Positions 17,852 through 27,000 are shown, numbered from the stretch's first letter. The stretch: DNA of 64,000 nt from Lactiplantibacillus paraplantarum (GCF_003641145.1 NZ_CP032744.1:2294001-2358000), one strand, 5' to 3'. The notes: a model not told the origin generated them from the letters alone. Numbers and translations: made by a program.

Positions 17852-17906
17852 ATAGAAAGGGACGTTTCAAGAATTGACGATGAATTCTTGAAACGTCCCT
17901 TTCTAT
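17852..17906. terminator. Long perfect hairpin between convergent genes
   Basis: Perfect 24-bp arms (17852-17875 and 17883-17906) with a 7-base loop. The T content within the stem is high but there is no clean T tail. Position between the metalloprotease remnant and the HD gene argues for a bidirectional terminator. Confidence 0.7.
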
Positions 17907-17974
17907 AGTGATCAGCCAAAATATCGGCGGCAATACCTAATTTTAACGGTATCAATCGAAGTTGTCACCAATGC

Positions 17975-18631
17975 TCACGCTTCGTCATCCGCCGTCCACT
18001 CAGCTTTAAACTGATCGACAAATTGGTGCATCACCGTCGTTCGGTGCGCTGCTAAGGTCTTGGCAGACGCCGTATTCATTAGATCTGCTAACTTGAATAG
18101 TTTTTCATAAAAATGATTGATGGCCGTCCCGGGCTGATTGCGATATTGATCGCGCGTCAACTGTTCACGAGGCGCAATCGTTGGATCATAGATTTTCTCG
18201 CCGACGTGTCCTGAATAATAAAGCGCCCGTGCAATTCCAATGGCGCCAATTGCATCCAATCGGTCTGCATCCTGAACGATTTGACCTTCCAGACTCAATT
18301 TTTGCACTCCGTTGAAGGATTTACTAAATGACATGTGGTCAATAATATCAAAAATCGCCGCCTGATCGGCCGGTGTGACGTGCAGACTAGTCAACTGATT
18401 AGCCAAATCTTGATGGGCCTTAATCGGGTCTGCCATTAACTTATCATCGATCACATCATGTAGCCATGCGGCCGCCAAGGTCAAATTCAAGTTAGCCCCC
18501 TCAGCTTGTGCAAGGCGTCGTGCCAAGCGGTTGACCCGCTGTAAATGATCGCTACCATGGCCACTGTGATCCTGGGCGAGTTGCCGCAAAGCGTAAGTTT
18601 GAATTGCTCTTAATTGCCCCTCCGTTATCAT
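17975..18631 (-). CDS. HD-domain phosphohydrolase
   Basis: A 218-residue cytosolic HD-superfamily protein. Metal ligands are visible in order: His in GHGSDHLQRVNRLAR (about residues 22-36), the HD pair in AAWLHDVIDDK (about 53-63), and a C-terminal Asp in IVQDADRLDAIGAIGIARA (about 117-135). This is the H...HD...D pattern of metal-dependent phosphohydrolases acting on nucleotides. It resembles the YedJ/YpgQ-like group; substrate unknown. It starts nine bases after the stop of the LytTR regulator gene, so the two are probably co-transcribed. Confidence 0.87.
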   Translation of the reverse strand: MITEGQLRAIQTYALRQLAQDHSGHGSDHLQRVNRLARRLAQAEGANLNLTLAAAWLHDVIDDKLMADPIKAHQDLANQLTSLHVTPADQAAIFDIIDHMSFSKSFNGVQKLSLEGQIVQDADRLDAIGAIGIARALYYSGHVGEKIYDPTIAPREQLTRDQYRNQPGTAINHFYEKLFKLADLMNTASAKTLAAHRTTVMHQFVDQFKAEWTADDEA

Positions 18632-18640
18632 GCTCTCATC

Positions 18641-19390
18641 CTATTCCTGTATTTGATAATATGCCCGTAATTTCTTGATAGTCCCCCGACTGAAGGTCAG
18701 GTGATCCCGGTTGTCCATGCTAATGATTCCCTTATTAAAGTCAACCGTAATGACATGATCAAGATTCAGGGCATAACTTTGAAACTCATTGAAAAATTGC
18801 ATTGCTGTAAGTTGTTCTTTAATCGTGTTTAAATTCTTATGTACGACATAGGACTGGGTTGTCGTAACAATTCGTGTTGTCCGTAACCCGTGTTCCTTCT
18901 CACAGTAAATAATATCTTTGAGCTTCAATGTTAATAATAACGCGCCACTTCGTAAGGTCAAAGTCGGTTCGACCGATTGTTGTAACGTCACTAACCGTTT
19001 TTTGACGACTTGAAGGATCTGTTGTACTTGTGGCACAAATTTTTCTTTATTGAACATATTTGTTTTTGAGATAAACCCAGTGGGCGTCGTCATCGCATTC
19101 AACGTATCCGGCATCATATCATCCCGCACCGTCACATAGACGACAAAACCATCAGGATCATAATCACGAATTTTTGAGGCCAATTGAATGCCATTAATTT
19201 CACGCTGTAAAACAATATCTAAAAAATAAAGATTTGGTCCGCCACCCTTTTTCACCGCTGCTAACACGTCAGTTGGCTGCCACGCCGAGACTAGCTCATA
19301 ATTAAAATGCAATGCCTCGAGCTGCGCCGTAATGATGTCATTTAGCCAGAGACGTTGCTGTTCTTGATCGTCACTGATAAACACCTTCAT
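18641..19390 (-). CDS. Orphan LytTR-type response regulator (AgrA/ComE-like)
   Basis: A 249-residue protein starting MKVFISDDQEQQRLWL. Residues 1-130 are a receiver with the acidic pair DD and the phospho-acceptor Asp in LYFLDIVLQ, plus VYVTVRDD and GFISKTN with the conserved Lys. Residues about 140-249 are a LytTR DNA-binding domain, with IIYCEKEHGLRTTRIVTT, SYVVHKNLNTI and HVITVDFNKGIISM. AgrA-type regulators normally pair with a sensor kinase and a peptide signal, but none is nearby. Start chosen at 19390 behind GGGAAGAG. It heads an operon with the HD gene. Confidence 0.88.
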   Translation of the reverse strand: MKVFISDDQEQQRLWLNDIITAQLEALHFNYELVSAWQPTDVLAAVKKGGGPNLYFLDIVLQREINGIQLASKIRDYDPDGFVVYVTVRDDMMPDTLNAMTTPTGFISKTNMFNKEKFVPQVQQILQVVKKRLVTLQQSVEPTLTLRSGALLLTLKLKDIIYCEKEHGLRTTRIVTTTQSYVVHKNLNTIKEQLTAMQFFNEFQSYALNLDHVITVDFNKGIISMDNRDHLTFSRGTIKKLRAYYQIQE

Positions 19391-19514
19391 ATCAATCACT
19401 CTTCCCAATGTAAAGCAAATTAACAAACCAACCACCCAATCAATTTACTTTACGCCCAATTTAAATTGTTTACAATCAGTTTATATCATACTAAAGCCCC
19501 ACCATTACAGCAAC

Positions 19515-19560
19515 CAAAAAAACACAAGTAGCCCAAATAATTAGCATCATGGGCCACTCG
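19515..19560 (-). terminator. Terminator of the DUF1836 gene
   Basis: Minus-strand stem AGTGGCCCA / TGGGCTACT with one G-U pair, followed by GTGTTTTTTT (19515-19524). Confidence 0.75.
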
Positions 19561-19569
19561 CGTTAGTCT

Positions 19570-20094
19570 TTACTTTTCAATTTGTTGCGGTTTGGTCTGT
19601 GCTTGGTTGAGCCGTAACAACTCGTCCGTCCGTAGTTTATTAACAATTAGCTGGGCCGCCGCCGTAGTTAGACTATGGCTGAGGTCCTGGTCGGAAACTG
19701 TAATCGGATCATCAGGATGATGGAGCTGGTTTGTTAGTACCGTGATAAAATTATCATAAGCCCGCTTAGGATAACCCGTGGCGGTTACTTGATCAATCCC
19801 CTGCCGAATTTTGTCCAATGGATAACTTGGTTTCAGCAAACTAATCACGATAATATCAGCCAACTGCATAATTTGATATTTTTTCTTTACTGGCGACAAG
19901 ATTACTTTGTGTTTAACATAATTATTAATCATCGCAGCAGTAACTGGATCGGCACCTAATGGCTGCAACGTCTCATTGATTAACAGTAGCACCTGATCCA
20001 TATATAAATCAAAATTTGGTAATTCGGTCCATTTAGGCAAGATTACTTTTCCCATCCGAACCTGCCAGTCGGCGTAAGTCTCATTAGCTGCCAT
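19570..20094 (-). CDS. DUF1836-like protein
   Basis: A 174-residue soluble helical protein. The middle contains INNYVKHKVILSPVKKKYQI (split: INNYVKHKVILSP, then KKKYQIMQLADIIVISLLK, about residues 58-87), and the patterns LPNFDLYMDQV and YPLDKIRQGI. This layout, with a MerR-like helix-turn-helix in the first 90 residues, matches my memory of DUF1836 proteins of Firmicutes. Function unknown; a DNA-binding role is an inference. The ATG follows GAGGAGG at about eight bases. It is monocistronic. Confidence 0.72.
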   Translation of the reverse strand: MAANETYADWQVRMGKVILPKWTELPNFDLYMDQVLLLINETLQPLGADPVTAAMINNYVKHKVILSPVKKKYQIMQLADIIVISLLKPSYPLDKIRQGIDQVTATGYPKRAYDNFITVLTNQLHHPDDPITVSDQDLSHSLTTAAAQLIVNKLRTDELLRLNQAQTKPQQIEK

Positions 20095-20245
20095 TATGTT
20101 GCCTCCTCTGGTAAATTGATTACATTAATTATACCTAGATTAACTAGTCTTGTAAACTAGATGACATTGTAAATCACATTAATTTCTGAATATGTTATCA
20201 TTTATGAGTTAATGCAAAATACAAATGAAAAGTAGGTTATGTTGT

Positions 20246-20602
20246 ATGTATGAAATGACTAAGAAACTCCGCGTCGGTGATGATGTCAAGGAGCTGATTC
20301 CACAAGCCGTGATTGCTGGGCTTTGGGACCGACTTAAAGCAATGCGGAAAGAAAAATTATTGATTGATAGTACGATAGCAATCATGTTCAGTGATGATTA
20401 TGAAGATAACAAAATTTTCTTCATGACCCTTCAAAAAGCCGGCTCATTCGCTAATGAATACGAAATGGCCTATGACGGGCCCAAAGACTTCCTCGGTCAC
20501 GGGACCATCGTCATTATTAAGGACCGCCCCCGCACTATTCAAATGAGTATCTCTGATGCTAACAAAGATGCAGATACGCCAACCGAGGCATCAGCTGATT
20601 AA
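20246..20602 (+). CDS. DUF960-like protein
   Basis: A 118-residue acidic soluble protein starting MYEMTKKLRVGDDVKELIP. It has an amphipathic helix GLWDRLKAMRKEK, a beta-rich middle (FFMTLQKAGSFANEYEMAY) and TIVIIKDRPRTIQMSISD. The pattern fits DUF960, a small Firmicutes family of unknown function; this call is from memory. Several starts are possible; I take the ATG at 20246, behind AGTAGG. The C-terminal 15 residues are an acidic tail. A weak hairpin (about 20619-20656) follows the stop. Confidence 0.7.
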   Translation: MYEMTKKLRVGDDVKELIPQAVIAGLWDRLKAMRKEKLLIDSTIAIMFSDDYEDNKIFFMTLQKAGSFANEYEMAYDGPKDFLGHGTIVIIKDRPRTIQMSISDANKDADTPTEASAD

Positions 20603-20713
20603 AAATAAACTGTTATTAAGTCACACCAACCAACACTAAAATTTGCTTGGTGTAACAAGATAATACTTGGCTTTAAGGTTTAAGTGTTGCCAACACGCTT
20701 GTTATCATGGTCC

Positions 20714-20749
20714 AAAAAGCACCGCCAACACTAGGTTGGCGGTGCTTTT
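20714..20749. terminator. Bidirectional terminator between DUF960 and hsp genes
   Basis: Stem AAAAGCACCGCCAAC / GTTGGCGGTGCTTTT (20715-20729, 20735-20749) with a 5-base loop and A/T tails on both strands. Confidence 0.88.
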
Positions 20750-20751
20750 AC

Positions 20752-21171
20752 TTATTGTACTTCAATCTTACCTTCACTGTCCGCAACCGTTTTTGGTAAC
20801 GTTACGGTCAGCAGTCCAGCTTGATAGTGCGCCTGAATCTGGTTACGGTTCACATTCATCAGAAGGAACTTCCGGGTAAAGTCCGCATCCATTCGTTCGC
20901 GATGTAGCATGCGACCATCATCATTACGATCGTCTTGCGACCGATGCGCTCGAATGGTTAGCCACTCGTCAGCATAGTTAACAGTAATGGCTTCCTTATC
21001 AAAACCGGGTAATTCGGCCGTCACTGTGTAATCATCATCATGTTCAACCACGTCCGTTTTCATACCGACGTGTGCATTTAAAACGTTCTCCGCTTCCCGG
21101 TGAGCCCGCTTTAATAACTTAGTTGGTTTTAGCAAGTCATCTAAATGATGACCTAATAGTTGCTGGCGCAT
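20752..21171 (-). CDS. hsp2: Small heat-shock protein, Hsp20/alpha-crystallin family
   Basis: A 139-residue ATP-independent holdase chaperone. The alpha-crystallin domain spans about residues 35-130: KTDVVEHDDDYTVTAELPGF, ITVNYADEWLTIRAHR, and the C-terminal AGLLTVTLPKT with the conserved G-x-L motif. The IEV at the C-terminus corresponds to the I-x-I/V tail that drives oligomerisation. L. plantarum has three such proteins; the genomic position suggests the one called hsp2 (HSP18.55), by inference. The ATG at 21171 follows GGAGG at eight bases. It lies 32 bases behind the stop of the next entry and is likely co-transcribed with it. Confidence 0.9.
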   Translation of the reverse strand: MRQQLLGHHLDDLLKPTKLLKRAHREAENVLNAHVGMKTDVVEHDDDYTVTAELPGFDKEAITVNYADEWLTIRAHRSQDDRNDDGRMLHRERMDADFTRKFLLMNVNRNQIQAHYQAGLLTVTLPKTVADSEGKIEVQ

Positions 21172-21203
21172 GTCAATAACCTCCGTATCCATTCAATAAT
21201 TAA

Positions 21204-21545
21204 TTAGTAAGCCTGTTGGTGAATTGCTTCAGCAAGTAAATCTAAGGCATTGTCACGCGTACCAACTTGATCCATATCAAAGATGATTGAATCGATGTCG
21301 CCACCCTTGAAATCAAATTGTTCGAAATAAATATACGGATCTTCACCTTCCACTTTAAGGAAAGCGGCTTCAATTTTTTTATCAAAGCCTGCCGCCCAAT
21401 CCGCATCGTCCATCTGATTAAAATCTGCACGGGTCACGTAACCACGGTCACGAATTAAATCCATCGCTTTTTTGACATCACTATCTTGATAAACCAATTT
21501 CTTCGAATCCTCATGAATCTTAGTTTTCGTTTCTACTGGCATCAT
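21204..21545 (-). CDS. Acidic protein of unknown function, co-transcribed with hsp20
   Basis: A 113-residue soluble acidic protein, rich in Asp/Glu: KKAMDLIRDRGYVTRADFNQM near residue 25 (21 residues, split here as KKAMDLIRDRG and YVTRADFNQM) looks like an EF-like or phage-type helical hairpin, followed by YIYFEQFDFKGGDIDS. No family recognised. The first of two adjacent ATGs lies seven bases after GGGAG. Because hsp20 follows on the same strand with no terminator between, the gene is probably stress-linked. A putative extended -10, TGCTAAACT, lies near 21580-21588. Confidence 0.6.
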   Translation of the reverse strand: MMPVETKTKIHEDSKKLVYQDSDVKKAMDLIRDRGYVTRADFNQMDDADWAAGFDKKIEAAFLKVEGEDPYIYFEQFDFKGGDIDSIIFDMDQVGTRDNALDLLAEAIHQQAY

Positions 21546-21592
21546 TAAAGATCTCCCTTTACTTGGTATACCCTTAGTTTAGCACCATTCAT

Positions 21593-21607
21593 TGGAAACG
21601 TTAACCA
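21593..21607. promoter_or_regulatory. Weak cre-like palindrome upstream of the hsp20 operon
   Basis: TGGAAACGTTAACCA is a near-palindrome around AACGTT and fits the cre consensus with two mismatches. It overlaps the region where the -35 of the operon would be. Binding by CcpA is speculative; no CIRCE or CtsR heptamer pair was seen by eye. Confidence 0.3.
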
Positions 21608-21783
21608 TCTTTCTCGTAGCCTTATGATTTCCGCTTAGATTATTGCTAATTCGCCGATTAACCTCGATAGACCAATTAATTAACCGTCACAGAGGCTGAC
21701 AAAAACGGCGATAAGCCTTATAATAATAGCTACTTCGCGTTATACTTAAATTAACTACTATATATGAAATGAGGAATGTTTCT

Positions 21784-23151
21784 TTGGACAGTGGCCAGAT
21801 AATTTTAAATTTAGTCATTATTGTCATTACGTTCTTCGTCGCTGCTTTCTTTGTGGCCTGTGAATTTGCACTCGTTCAGACCCGCCCAAGCGCCCTCGAA
21901 GAAGAACAAAAAAAACGGGATAAGCCATCCAAACGGATTGCAACCTCCTTGCACATGGTCCGTAATCTTAATGAGTACCTTTCAACAACCCAAGTAGGGG
22001 TCTCATTAGCTGGTATCATTTTAGGTTGGATCGGGGAACAAACAACTGAACACTTTGTGCTTGATTTCTTATCACTATTCAACCTATCCGTCTCAACGGC
22101 GGTATTACGTGGGATTAGTATTGTTATTGGGGTCTTCTTACTGACCTACTTAGAAGTGGTGCTAACCGAAATCGTACCTAAAAACATCGCAATCGACATG
22201 CCACTCAAAGTGATGGCCGTCATTACGACACCATTACGTTGGTTCCACGTCATGTTCTACCCATTCGTCTGGTTATTGAACGTGTCATCGGCCGGCGTTG
22301 TCAAGATGTTAGGTATTCCAGTTGCCAATGAAGATAACGATGTTTATTCACAAGCTGAAATTCTCAACCTATCTCGGAATGCTGTGACTGGTGGTGAACT
22401 TGAACGTAACGATTACCTCTATATGGAACGAGCGTTTGAGTTTAATGACAAGATTGCTAAGGACATCATGATCGACCGTACTCAGTTAGTCGTTATCGAC
22501 ATTAATGATACGGTTAAACAAGCCATTCGTGTTTATTTACAGAAACGCTTTAGCCGGTTGCCGGTTGTCGCTAACAATGATAAGGATAAAATCCTTGGTT
22601 ACGTCTATAATTACGATTTGATCCGTCAAGGTGAAGTTGACGATGATATTCGTGTCAACAAGCTATTACGCAATATCATTACAATTCCTGAAACAACGCC
22701 AATTCAGGCCATCCTTCAAAAGATGATCGATAAGCAAACACCAATCGTCGTTGTGGTCGATGAATATGGTGGTACCAGTGGGATCGTTACTGATAAGGAT
22801 ATTTACGAAGAGTTATTCGGGACAGTCAACGATGAAATCGACAATGTTTCTAACGAATACATTGAGAAGCAAGCAAATGGGACTTACCGTATTAGTGGTA
22901 AGATGACCATCTACGACTTTGAACGTTATTTCAAAACCGACTTACAAGAATTCGAAGACTCGGACGTCGTTACTTTGACTGGTTATATTTTGGATAATTT
23001 TCCGAAAATTCAAGCCGGTGATACAATTCAAATCGGTAACTTCAACTTCAAAGCCCTTGATTTTGAAAATGCCTATATTAATTGGTTTGAAGTCAGTGCT
23101 AAGACCGACAGTTTAATTGACGATCATAGTGACAAGCAAGTACAAGACTAA
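21784..23151 (+). CDS. CorC/HlyC-like membrane protein with CNNM, CBS pair and C-terminal transporter-associated domain
   Basis: A 455-residue inner-membrane protein. Residues about 1-190 are the CNNM (DUF21) domain with four hydrophobic segments and CEFALVQTRPSALEE. Residues about 205-330 are two CBS domains (MIDRTQLVVIDINDT; PIVVVVDEYGGTSGIVTDKD). Residues about 350-440 are the CorC_HlyC domain (YRISGKMTIYDFERYF). Family members are implicated in Mg2+/cation export or homeostasis; the hemolysin name is historical. I choose the TTG at 21784, nine bases after GAGG; the ATG at 21769 overlaps that binding site. Monocistronic with a terminator behind. Confidence 0.9.
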   Translation: MDSGQIILNLVIIVITFFVAAFFVACEFALVQTRPSALEEEQKKRDKPSKRIATSLHMVRNLNEYLSTTQVGVSLAGIILGWIGEQTTEHFVLDFLSLFNLSVSTAVLRGISIVIGVFLLTYLEVVLTEIVPKNIAIDMPLKVMAVITTPLRWFHVMFYPFVWLLNVSSAGVVKMLGIPVANEDNDVYSQAEILNLSRNAVTGGELERNDYLYMERAFEFNDKIAKDIMIDRTQLVVIDINDTVKQAIRVYLQKRFSRLPVVANNDKDKILGYVYNYDLIRQGEVDDDIRVNKLLRNIITIPETTPIQAILQKMIDKQTPIVVVVDEYGGTSGIVTDKDIYEELFGTVNDEIDNVSNEYIEKQANGTYRISGKMTIYDFERYFKTDLQEFEDSDVVTLTGYILDNFPKIQAGDTIQIGNFNFKALDFENAYINWFEVSAKTDSLIDDHSDKQVQD

Positions 23152-23216
23152 ATAATGACTTAGATTAGTTTAGTTAGAAAAGCGTGGACGCACGTTTCGA
23201 CAATATTGATAAAAAA

Positions 23217-23256
23217 ATTGTGCTCAGTTTCTTAAGAAACTGGGCACAATTAGTTT
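23217..23256 (+). terminator. Terminator of the CorC-like gene
   Basis: 16-bp arms (23217-23232, 23236-23251) closed by a short TAA loop, with one G-T pair, then AGTTTT. The remainder of the 346-base gap, to 23497, is intergenic; a repeat of AATTGCAGACCGCAGTTG type near 23420-23440 is the only other structure. Confidence 0.8.
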
Positions 23257-23497
23257 TGCCCCAAGCGTTTTTAAGTTGTAACACGCATGACACTTAATTG
23301 CTCCCAACCAATAACAATCAACCTAATATGTATTGGTTTGATCGCACTGCTTTAAGATGGGCACTCTTAAAATTTTAGTTGGCCTCAAGCCCACCGCAAT
23401 CATTGCGATCCCTGACAATTGCAGACCGCAGTTGTTTGCAATTAATTAGTGCCCGGCGTAAACTAATACTAACGTAAAACAGAAATGAGGAACTGCT

Positions 23498-23983
23498 GTG
23501 AGTGAATCAACAATCAATATCATTTATATTTCCATTGAAGGCAACACCCGCTCATTTGTCACTGGTATGCAAGACTATGCTAAGACCCAGCATGCTGCCG
23601 ATGATAGTAACCCGTTAATTACCTTGAAAGAAATCACCGAACAGTCAGATTTTGACATTGAAACAGAACCCTACTTTGCTTTTGTCCCAACTTATCTTGA
23701 CGGTGGCAACGGGATCGATAATGGCGTTAAGGAGTTAATGACCAACGTATTAGGTGAATACCTGAACTACGACCAAAACTCACGGTTCTGTCTCGGCGTC
23801 GTTGGCTCTGGTAATCGTAACTTTAACGATCAGTACTGTCTAACTGCTCGGCGTTACGCCGAACAACTTGATACGGATATGATTGCCGATTATGAACTTC
23901 GCGGCACTTCCGTTGATACTGAACGTGTCTACAATGTCATGAAAGATCGCTTAGCGGCCTATTTAGACAATCAAACTTTTTAG
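23498..23983 (+). CDS. nrdI: NrdI-like flavodoxin (ribonucleotide reductase stimulatory protein family)
   Basis: A 161-residue flavodoxin-like protein. FMN-binding elements: IIYISIEGNTRSFVTGMQ (about residues 8-25, phosphate loop), FVPTYLDGGNGIDNGVKE (about 61-78), and GVVGSGNRNFNDQYCLTARR (about 107-126), ending with YELRGTSVDTERV. The GSGNRNFN and YELRGT motifs are characteristic of NrdI, which activates the manganese tyrosyl radical in class Ib ribonucleotide reductase. No nrdEF or nrdH gene is adjacent, so it acts in trans or is a paralogue. GTG start seven bases after GAGG. Monocistronic. Confidence 0.85.
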   Translation: MSESTINIIYISIEGNTRSFVTGMQDYAKTQHAADDSNPLITLKEITEQSDFDIETEPYFAFVPTYLDGGNGIDNGVKELMTNVLGEYLNYDQNSRFCLGVVGSGNRNFNDQYCLTARRYAEQLDTDMIADYELRGTSVDTERVYNVMKDRLAAYLDNQTF

Positions 23984-23992
23984 ATATTATTC

Positions 23993-24042
23993 AAAACGGA
24001 AGCCCCAGTCAGCACGACATTGCTGCTTGGGGCTTCCGTTTT
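23993..24042 (+). terminator. Terminator of nrdI
   Basis: Perfect 15-bp arms AAAACGGAAGCCCCA / TGGGGCTTCCGTTTT (23993-24007, 24028-24042). The stem also ends in A4 on the other strand, so it can serve the converging antiporter gene. Confidence 0.88.
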
Positions 24043-24086
24043 GTTAATCACTGCCTTGCTTTAGCCTTAATCATCACGCAGTGGAC

Positions 24087-25586
24087 CTATTCCGTTTCCT
24101 GATCCTTATCAAAGATCGTGGGCCCAATGATGAGTGATTCCGCCAGTAAGGTTTCATTGTATAGTTTAAACACGTACTTCTGATACTTGACCTCACGTTG
24201 CGAAATCATATCCAAATATTGCCGTTCTTGTTCGAGCGCATTCATAAACGCGCGCATCTCCAGCTCTTTTTCTGCCCCAGTAAATTCCGGTCGCCGAACA
24301 ACGTCAACCCAAGCCCGAGCAAAATCGCGGGTCCTAGTCCGTTGTTTTTGCGTCATCAGATCAAAAATAACGGACTCTTTCACGTGTGGTGGTAAATACA
24401 TTTTTTGAACTGTATCAATTGCATGATGAACCATGGCAACTCGGATCTTATCAATCTCACCAGTAGCTTCATCGTCGGTCAACGCCGGTTTTAGTAGCCA
24501 CCGAAAGATAATCGTTGGGACAATCATACTGAGAATAATCAACGTACTAGCGGCCATTAAAACCAAGTTAAAATCAGCTTGACCGACTGTGGTATCCGTT
24601 AAGGTGTAGGCCAAGGCCAGTGTTACGGCACCGTGCACCCCACCCAAGGCAAAGATCCAAGCAGGTCGATTCTTAAAACTCAACCGTAAGCGACCATAGG
24701 CGTAACGCACCAACACGTTACTAATATATAAGACAAAACCAATCATCAAGAAATTCAATGAACCATGTCCAAATTGCTCACTCACAAGAATCTTGATAAA
24801 CATAAAACCAAGAACAACAAATACCATACTGTTAAAGATTTCAGTAATCATCCCCACCAAGTCGAAAGCAAAATGAACTTGCTGGGCATTAATCAGTCGG
24901 CTCCGTTGGGCTTCTGCATTATGCACCAATCCCGCCACCACAACTGCGATGATGCCTGACACGTGGATTGCTTCGGCAGCGTAATACAAAATAAAGGGCG
25001 TAATCACGTAAATTAACAATGACGCGTTCAGCGAATTATACGAAGAACGTAATAACACTTGCCGAAACAACACCATGATCCACGCACTCACAAACCCGAA
25101 GAGCACGCCACCCACGGCTGAAATAATAAAGTCAATAATGGTTTGACCATAATTAATATAACCATTGGTGTACCACAACACTGCCATATTCAACAAGATA
25201 ATACCGGAAGCATCATTAAACAGTGATTCCATCTTCAAGAAGGTTCCCTCGGTTGGTGGCATCTCTAAGCCATTGGTCACTGATTCCATTGCCGTAGCGT
25301 CAGTTGGCGTGCTAATTGCTGCAAGAATAAATGCTAATGGCAGTCCAACTAGGCCAAGCGCTGCCAAACCAAATCCCGCCACAATTAAAGCAAGAATGAC
25401 TAACACGACCGTCGTTTGAATAATATGCTTTAATTCCTTACCAACAGCATTTAGTCGGGTTGCTTGCCCCTCAAAAAACAAGAGTGGAGCAACAATCAGA
25501 CCAATAAAAATCTCAGAATTAAAATTCTCAATATGATTGCTCAGCATTGGAATAAAAAATAGTCCAATTCCTACTAACGGCACTAC
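24087..25586 (-). pseudogene. Na+/H+ antiporter (CPA1 family), main part, separated from its start by an IS
   Basis: This frame encodes about 500 residues of a CPA1-type sodium/proton antiporter: EIFIGLIVAPLLFFEGQATR, the ion-binding region STPTDATAMESV, SLFNDASGIILLN, and FALGGVHGAVTLALAYTL, with about ten helices and a cytosolic C-terminal tail (about 370-498). It begins abruptly at the end of the IS3 element. The missing N-terminal helix is found at 28685-28797, beyond the element, in the same strand. The gene is therefore split. A truncated protein from the GTG at 25583 is possible but lacks a ribosome-binding site and the first helix. Confidence 0.9.
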
Positions 25587-25619
25587 ACCCTGTCAAGTAC
25601 ACAGTTTAAATAATATAAA

Positions 25620-26450
25620 TTATGATGCTTTAAATCGGAGGGCATGATTTCGACATTCTGTCGGGGTCATGCCTTTTAATGACTTTTGACGTCGACCGTT
25701 GTTGTACCAGTCAATTGCTTTGGTAATGTTTTGAAGTAATTCTTCTTTGGTCAATGCGGTTTTAAAACTTAAGTCCTCATCTTTTAAATGACTCCAGAAA
25801 CTCTCCATAGGCGCGTTGTCTCCAGGTGTCCCCGGTCTTGACATGCTATGGCAAATGCCATAGCTATTAAGGGCCCGATTGAATTCTAATGATGTATAGG
25901 CCGAACCTTGGTCAGTGTGTAAAATTAATTCGTTGGCGGCCAGGTCATTACTTTTCATTGCTTTATTAACAGTTGCTGTCACCAGTGTTGTCGTTTCGGT
26001 ATCATCGATCGCCCAGGCAACGATACTGTGATCGTGTAAATCCTTGATGGCACTAAGTCGTAGTTTGTTGAGACTTTGATTACCGTATTTTAATTCAGTA
26101 CAGTCGGTTGTCCAAACCTTATTAGATTCTTCCTGATTAAAATCATGCTTGATGATATTGGCTGACATCATTTCTTTATATTCCGCTTTACGATCATGTT
26201 TACTAATGCGAATCGATGATTTGATATGGTTAACTTGCATTAATCTTCTGATACGTTTGGCATTCACATGGTACTCAGTCTCTTCGTTGATGTGCATAAC
26301 TAAGGTTTCAACACCAAATATATAATTATGGCTAATTTCTAATTTAAGCATGAATTTAACTAGCTCATCATTTAGTCGTTCATTAGCGGTTAATGTCCGG
26401 TTCAACCATTTATAATATGACCTCCGCTTGATCCCGACTTCTTGACACAA
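25620..26450 (-). CDS. IS3-family transposase OrfB, copy in the truncated element
   Basis: 276 residues from the first Met, identical to the copy at 27042-27872. DDE motifs are intact: WTTDCTELKYG (first Asp), LILHTDQGSAYTS (second Asp) and GDNAPMESFWSHLKDE (Glu). In IS3 elements OrfB is made as the C-terminal part of an OrfAB fusion. Here orfA is truncated and its start lost, so no fusion protein is expected unless transcription and translation enter from the neighbouring copy. The frame is open upstream to the slippery site at 26558-26564. Confidence 0.85.
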   Translation of the reverse strand: MCQEVGIKRRSYYKWLNRTLTANERLNDELVKFMLKLEISHNYIFGVETLVMHINEETEYHVNAKRIRRLMQVNHIKSSIRISKHDRKAEYKEMMSANIIKHDFNQEESNKVWTTDCTELKYGNQSLNKLRLSAIKDLHDHSIVAWAIDDTETTTLVTATVNKAMKSNDLAANELILHTDQGSAYTSLEFNRALNSYGICHSMSRPGTPGDNAPMESFWSHLKDEDLSFKTALTKEELLQNITKAIDWYNNGRRQKSLKGMTPTECRNHALRFKAS

Positions 26451-26527
26451 CCAACTTATGGGATATTTACCGGCTAGTTCTTGAATTGCCTGATATTTTG
26501 AGATCCGGTCGATTGATGACCAACCAC

Positions 26528-27000
26528 TTACTTCACTCTCCTTTGAATCTCTTTCAATTTTTTTGACAGGTCCTTTTCCATTTCCAAATGTTTAGTTCTA
26601 GCTTCTAATTCTTTTATTTTCAGTTTAGCGATATCTAACTCGGTAAGTGGCGTAGCTTTACTTTTCCCACGGCGGTCGGCTAAAGCGTCCACACCGCCGT
26701 TATTTAGCTTCTTGACCCAGGTATAAACTTGTTGATACGAGACCTCAAAATGGCTAGCGGCCTCGTGGTAAGCATAGTCGTTGGCGATAGTCCATTGAGC
26801 TATTTCAATGCGTTCAATTTGGGTTGTCTTGCGTCCGTCTTTCATCTTTCGGTTCCTCGGATTTCTATTGGAATAAGTTTTCTTTCCAATAGTATAATCT
26901 CTAAACCAATTAGACACCATCCCGGCGCTACTCAAACCATACTTGGTGGCTAATTTTGGAAAAGACAGCTTTTCTTTGATATGTTCCTGTACAATCCTTT
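26528..27000 (-). pseudogene. Truncated orfA of the IS3-family element
   Basis: The C-terminal two thirds of OrfA, identical to codons in 27950-28422: GLSSAGMVSNWFRDYTIG, a second helix-turn-helix (HEAASHFEVSYQQVYTWVKKL) written here as HFEVSYQQVYTWV, and the coiled-coil end ELDIAKLKIKELEARTKHLE. The N-terminus is missing at the duplication joint. Internal Met codons occur (26935) but without a ribosome-binding site. Confidence 0.88.

Larger units (their letters stand above)
25579..27000. repeat. Tandem duplication, unit 1 (1422 bp)
   Basis: Bases 25579-27000 recur as 27001-28422. The 276-residue orfB products are identical and all landmarks are offset by exactly 1422. The unit starts with eight bases of antiporter gene (GGCACTAC) and stops inside orfA at ACAATCCTTT. 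The bases just before and just after the two units differ (C against T; G against C), so the limits are exact and show no microhomology. Confidence 0.95.
25587..27000 (-). mobile_element. Truncated second copy of the IS3-family element
   Basis: Same left end and orfB as the complete copy, but cut in orfA at 27000. It lost the 5' terminal repeat, promoter region and the first 70 or so codons of orfA. It arose by tandem duplication rather than by transposition. Confidence 0.9.
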
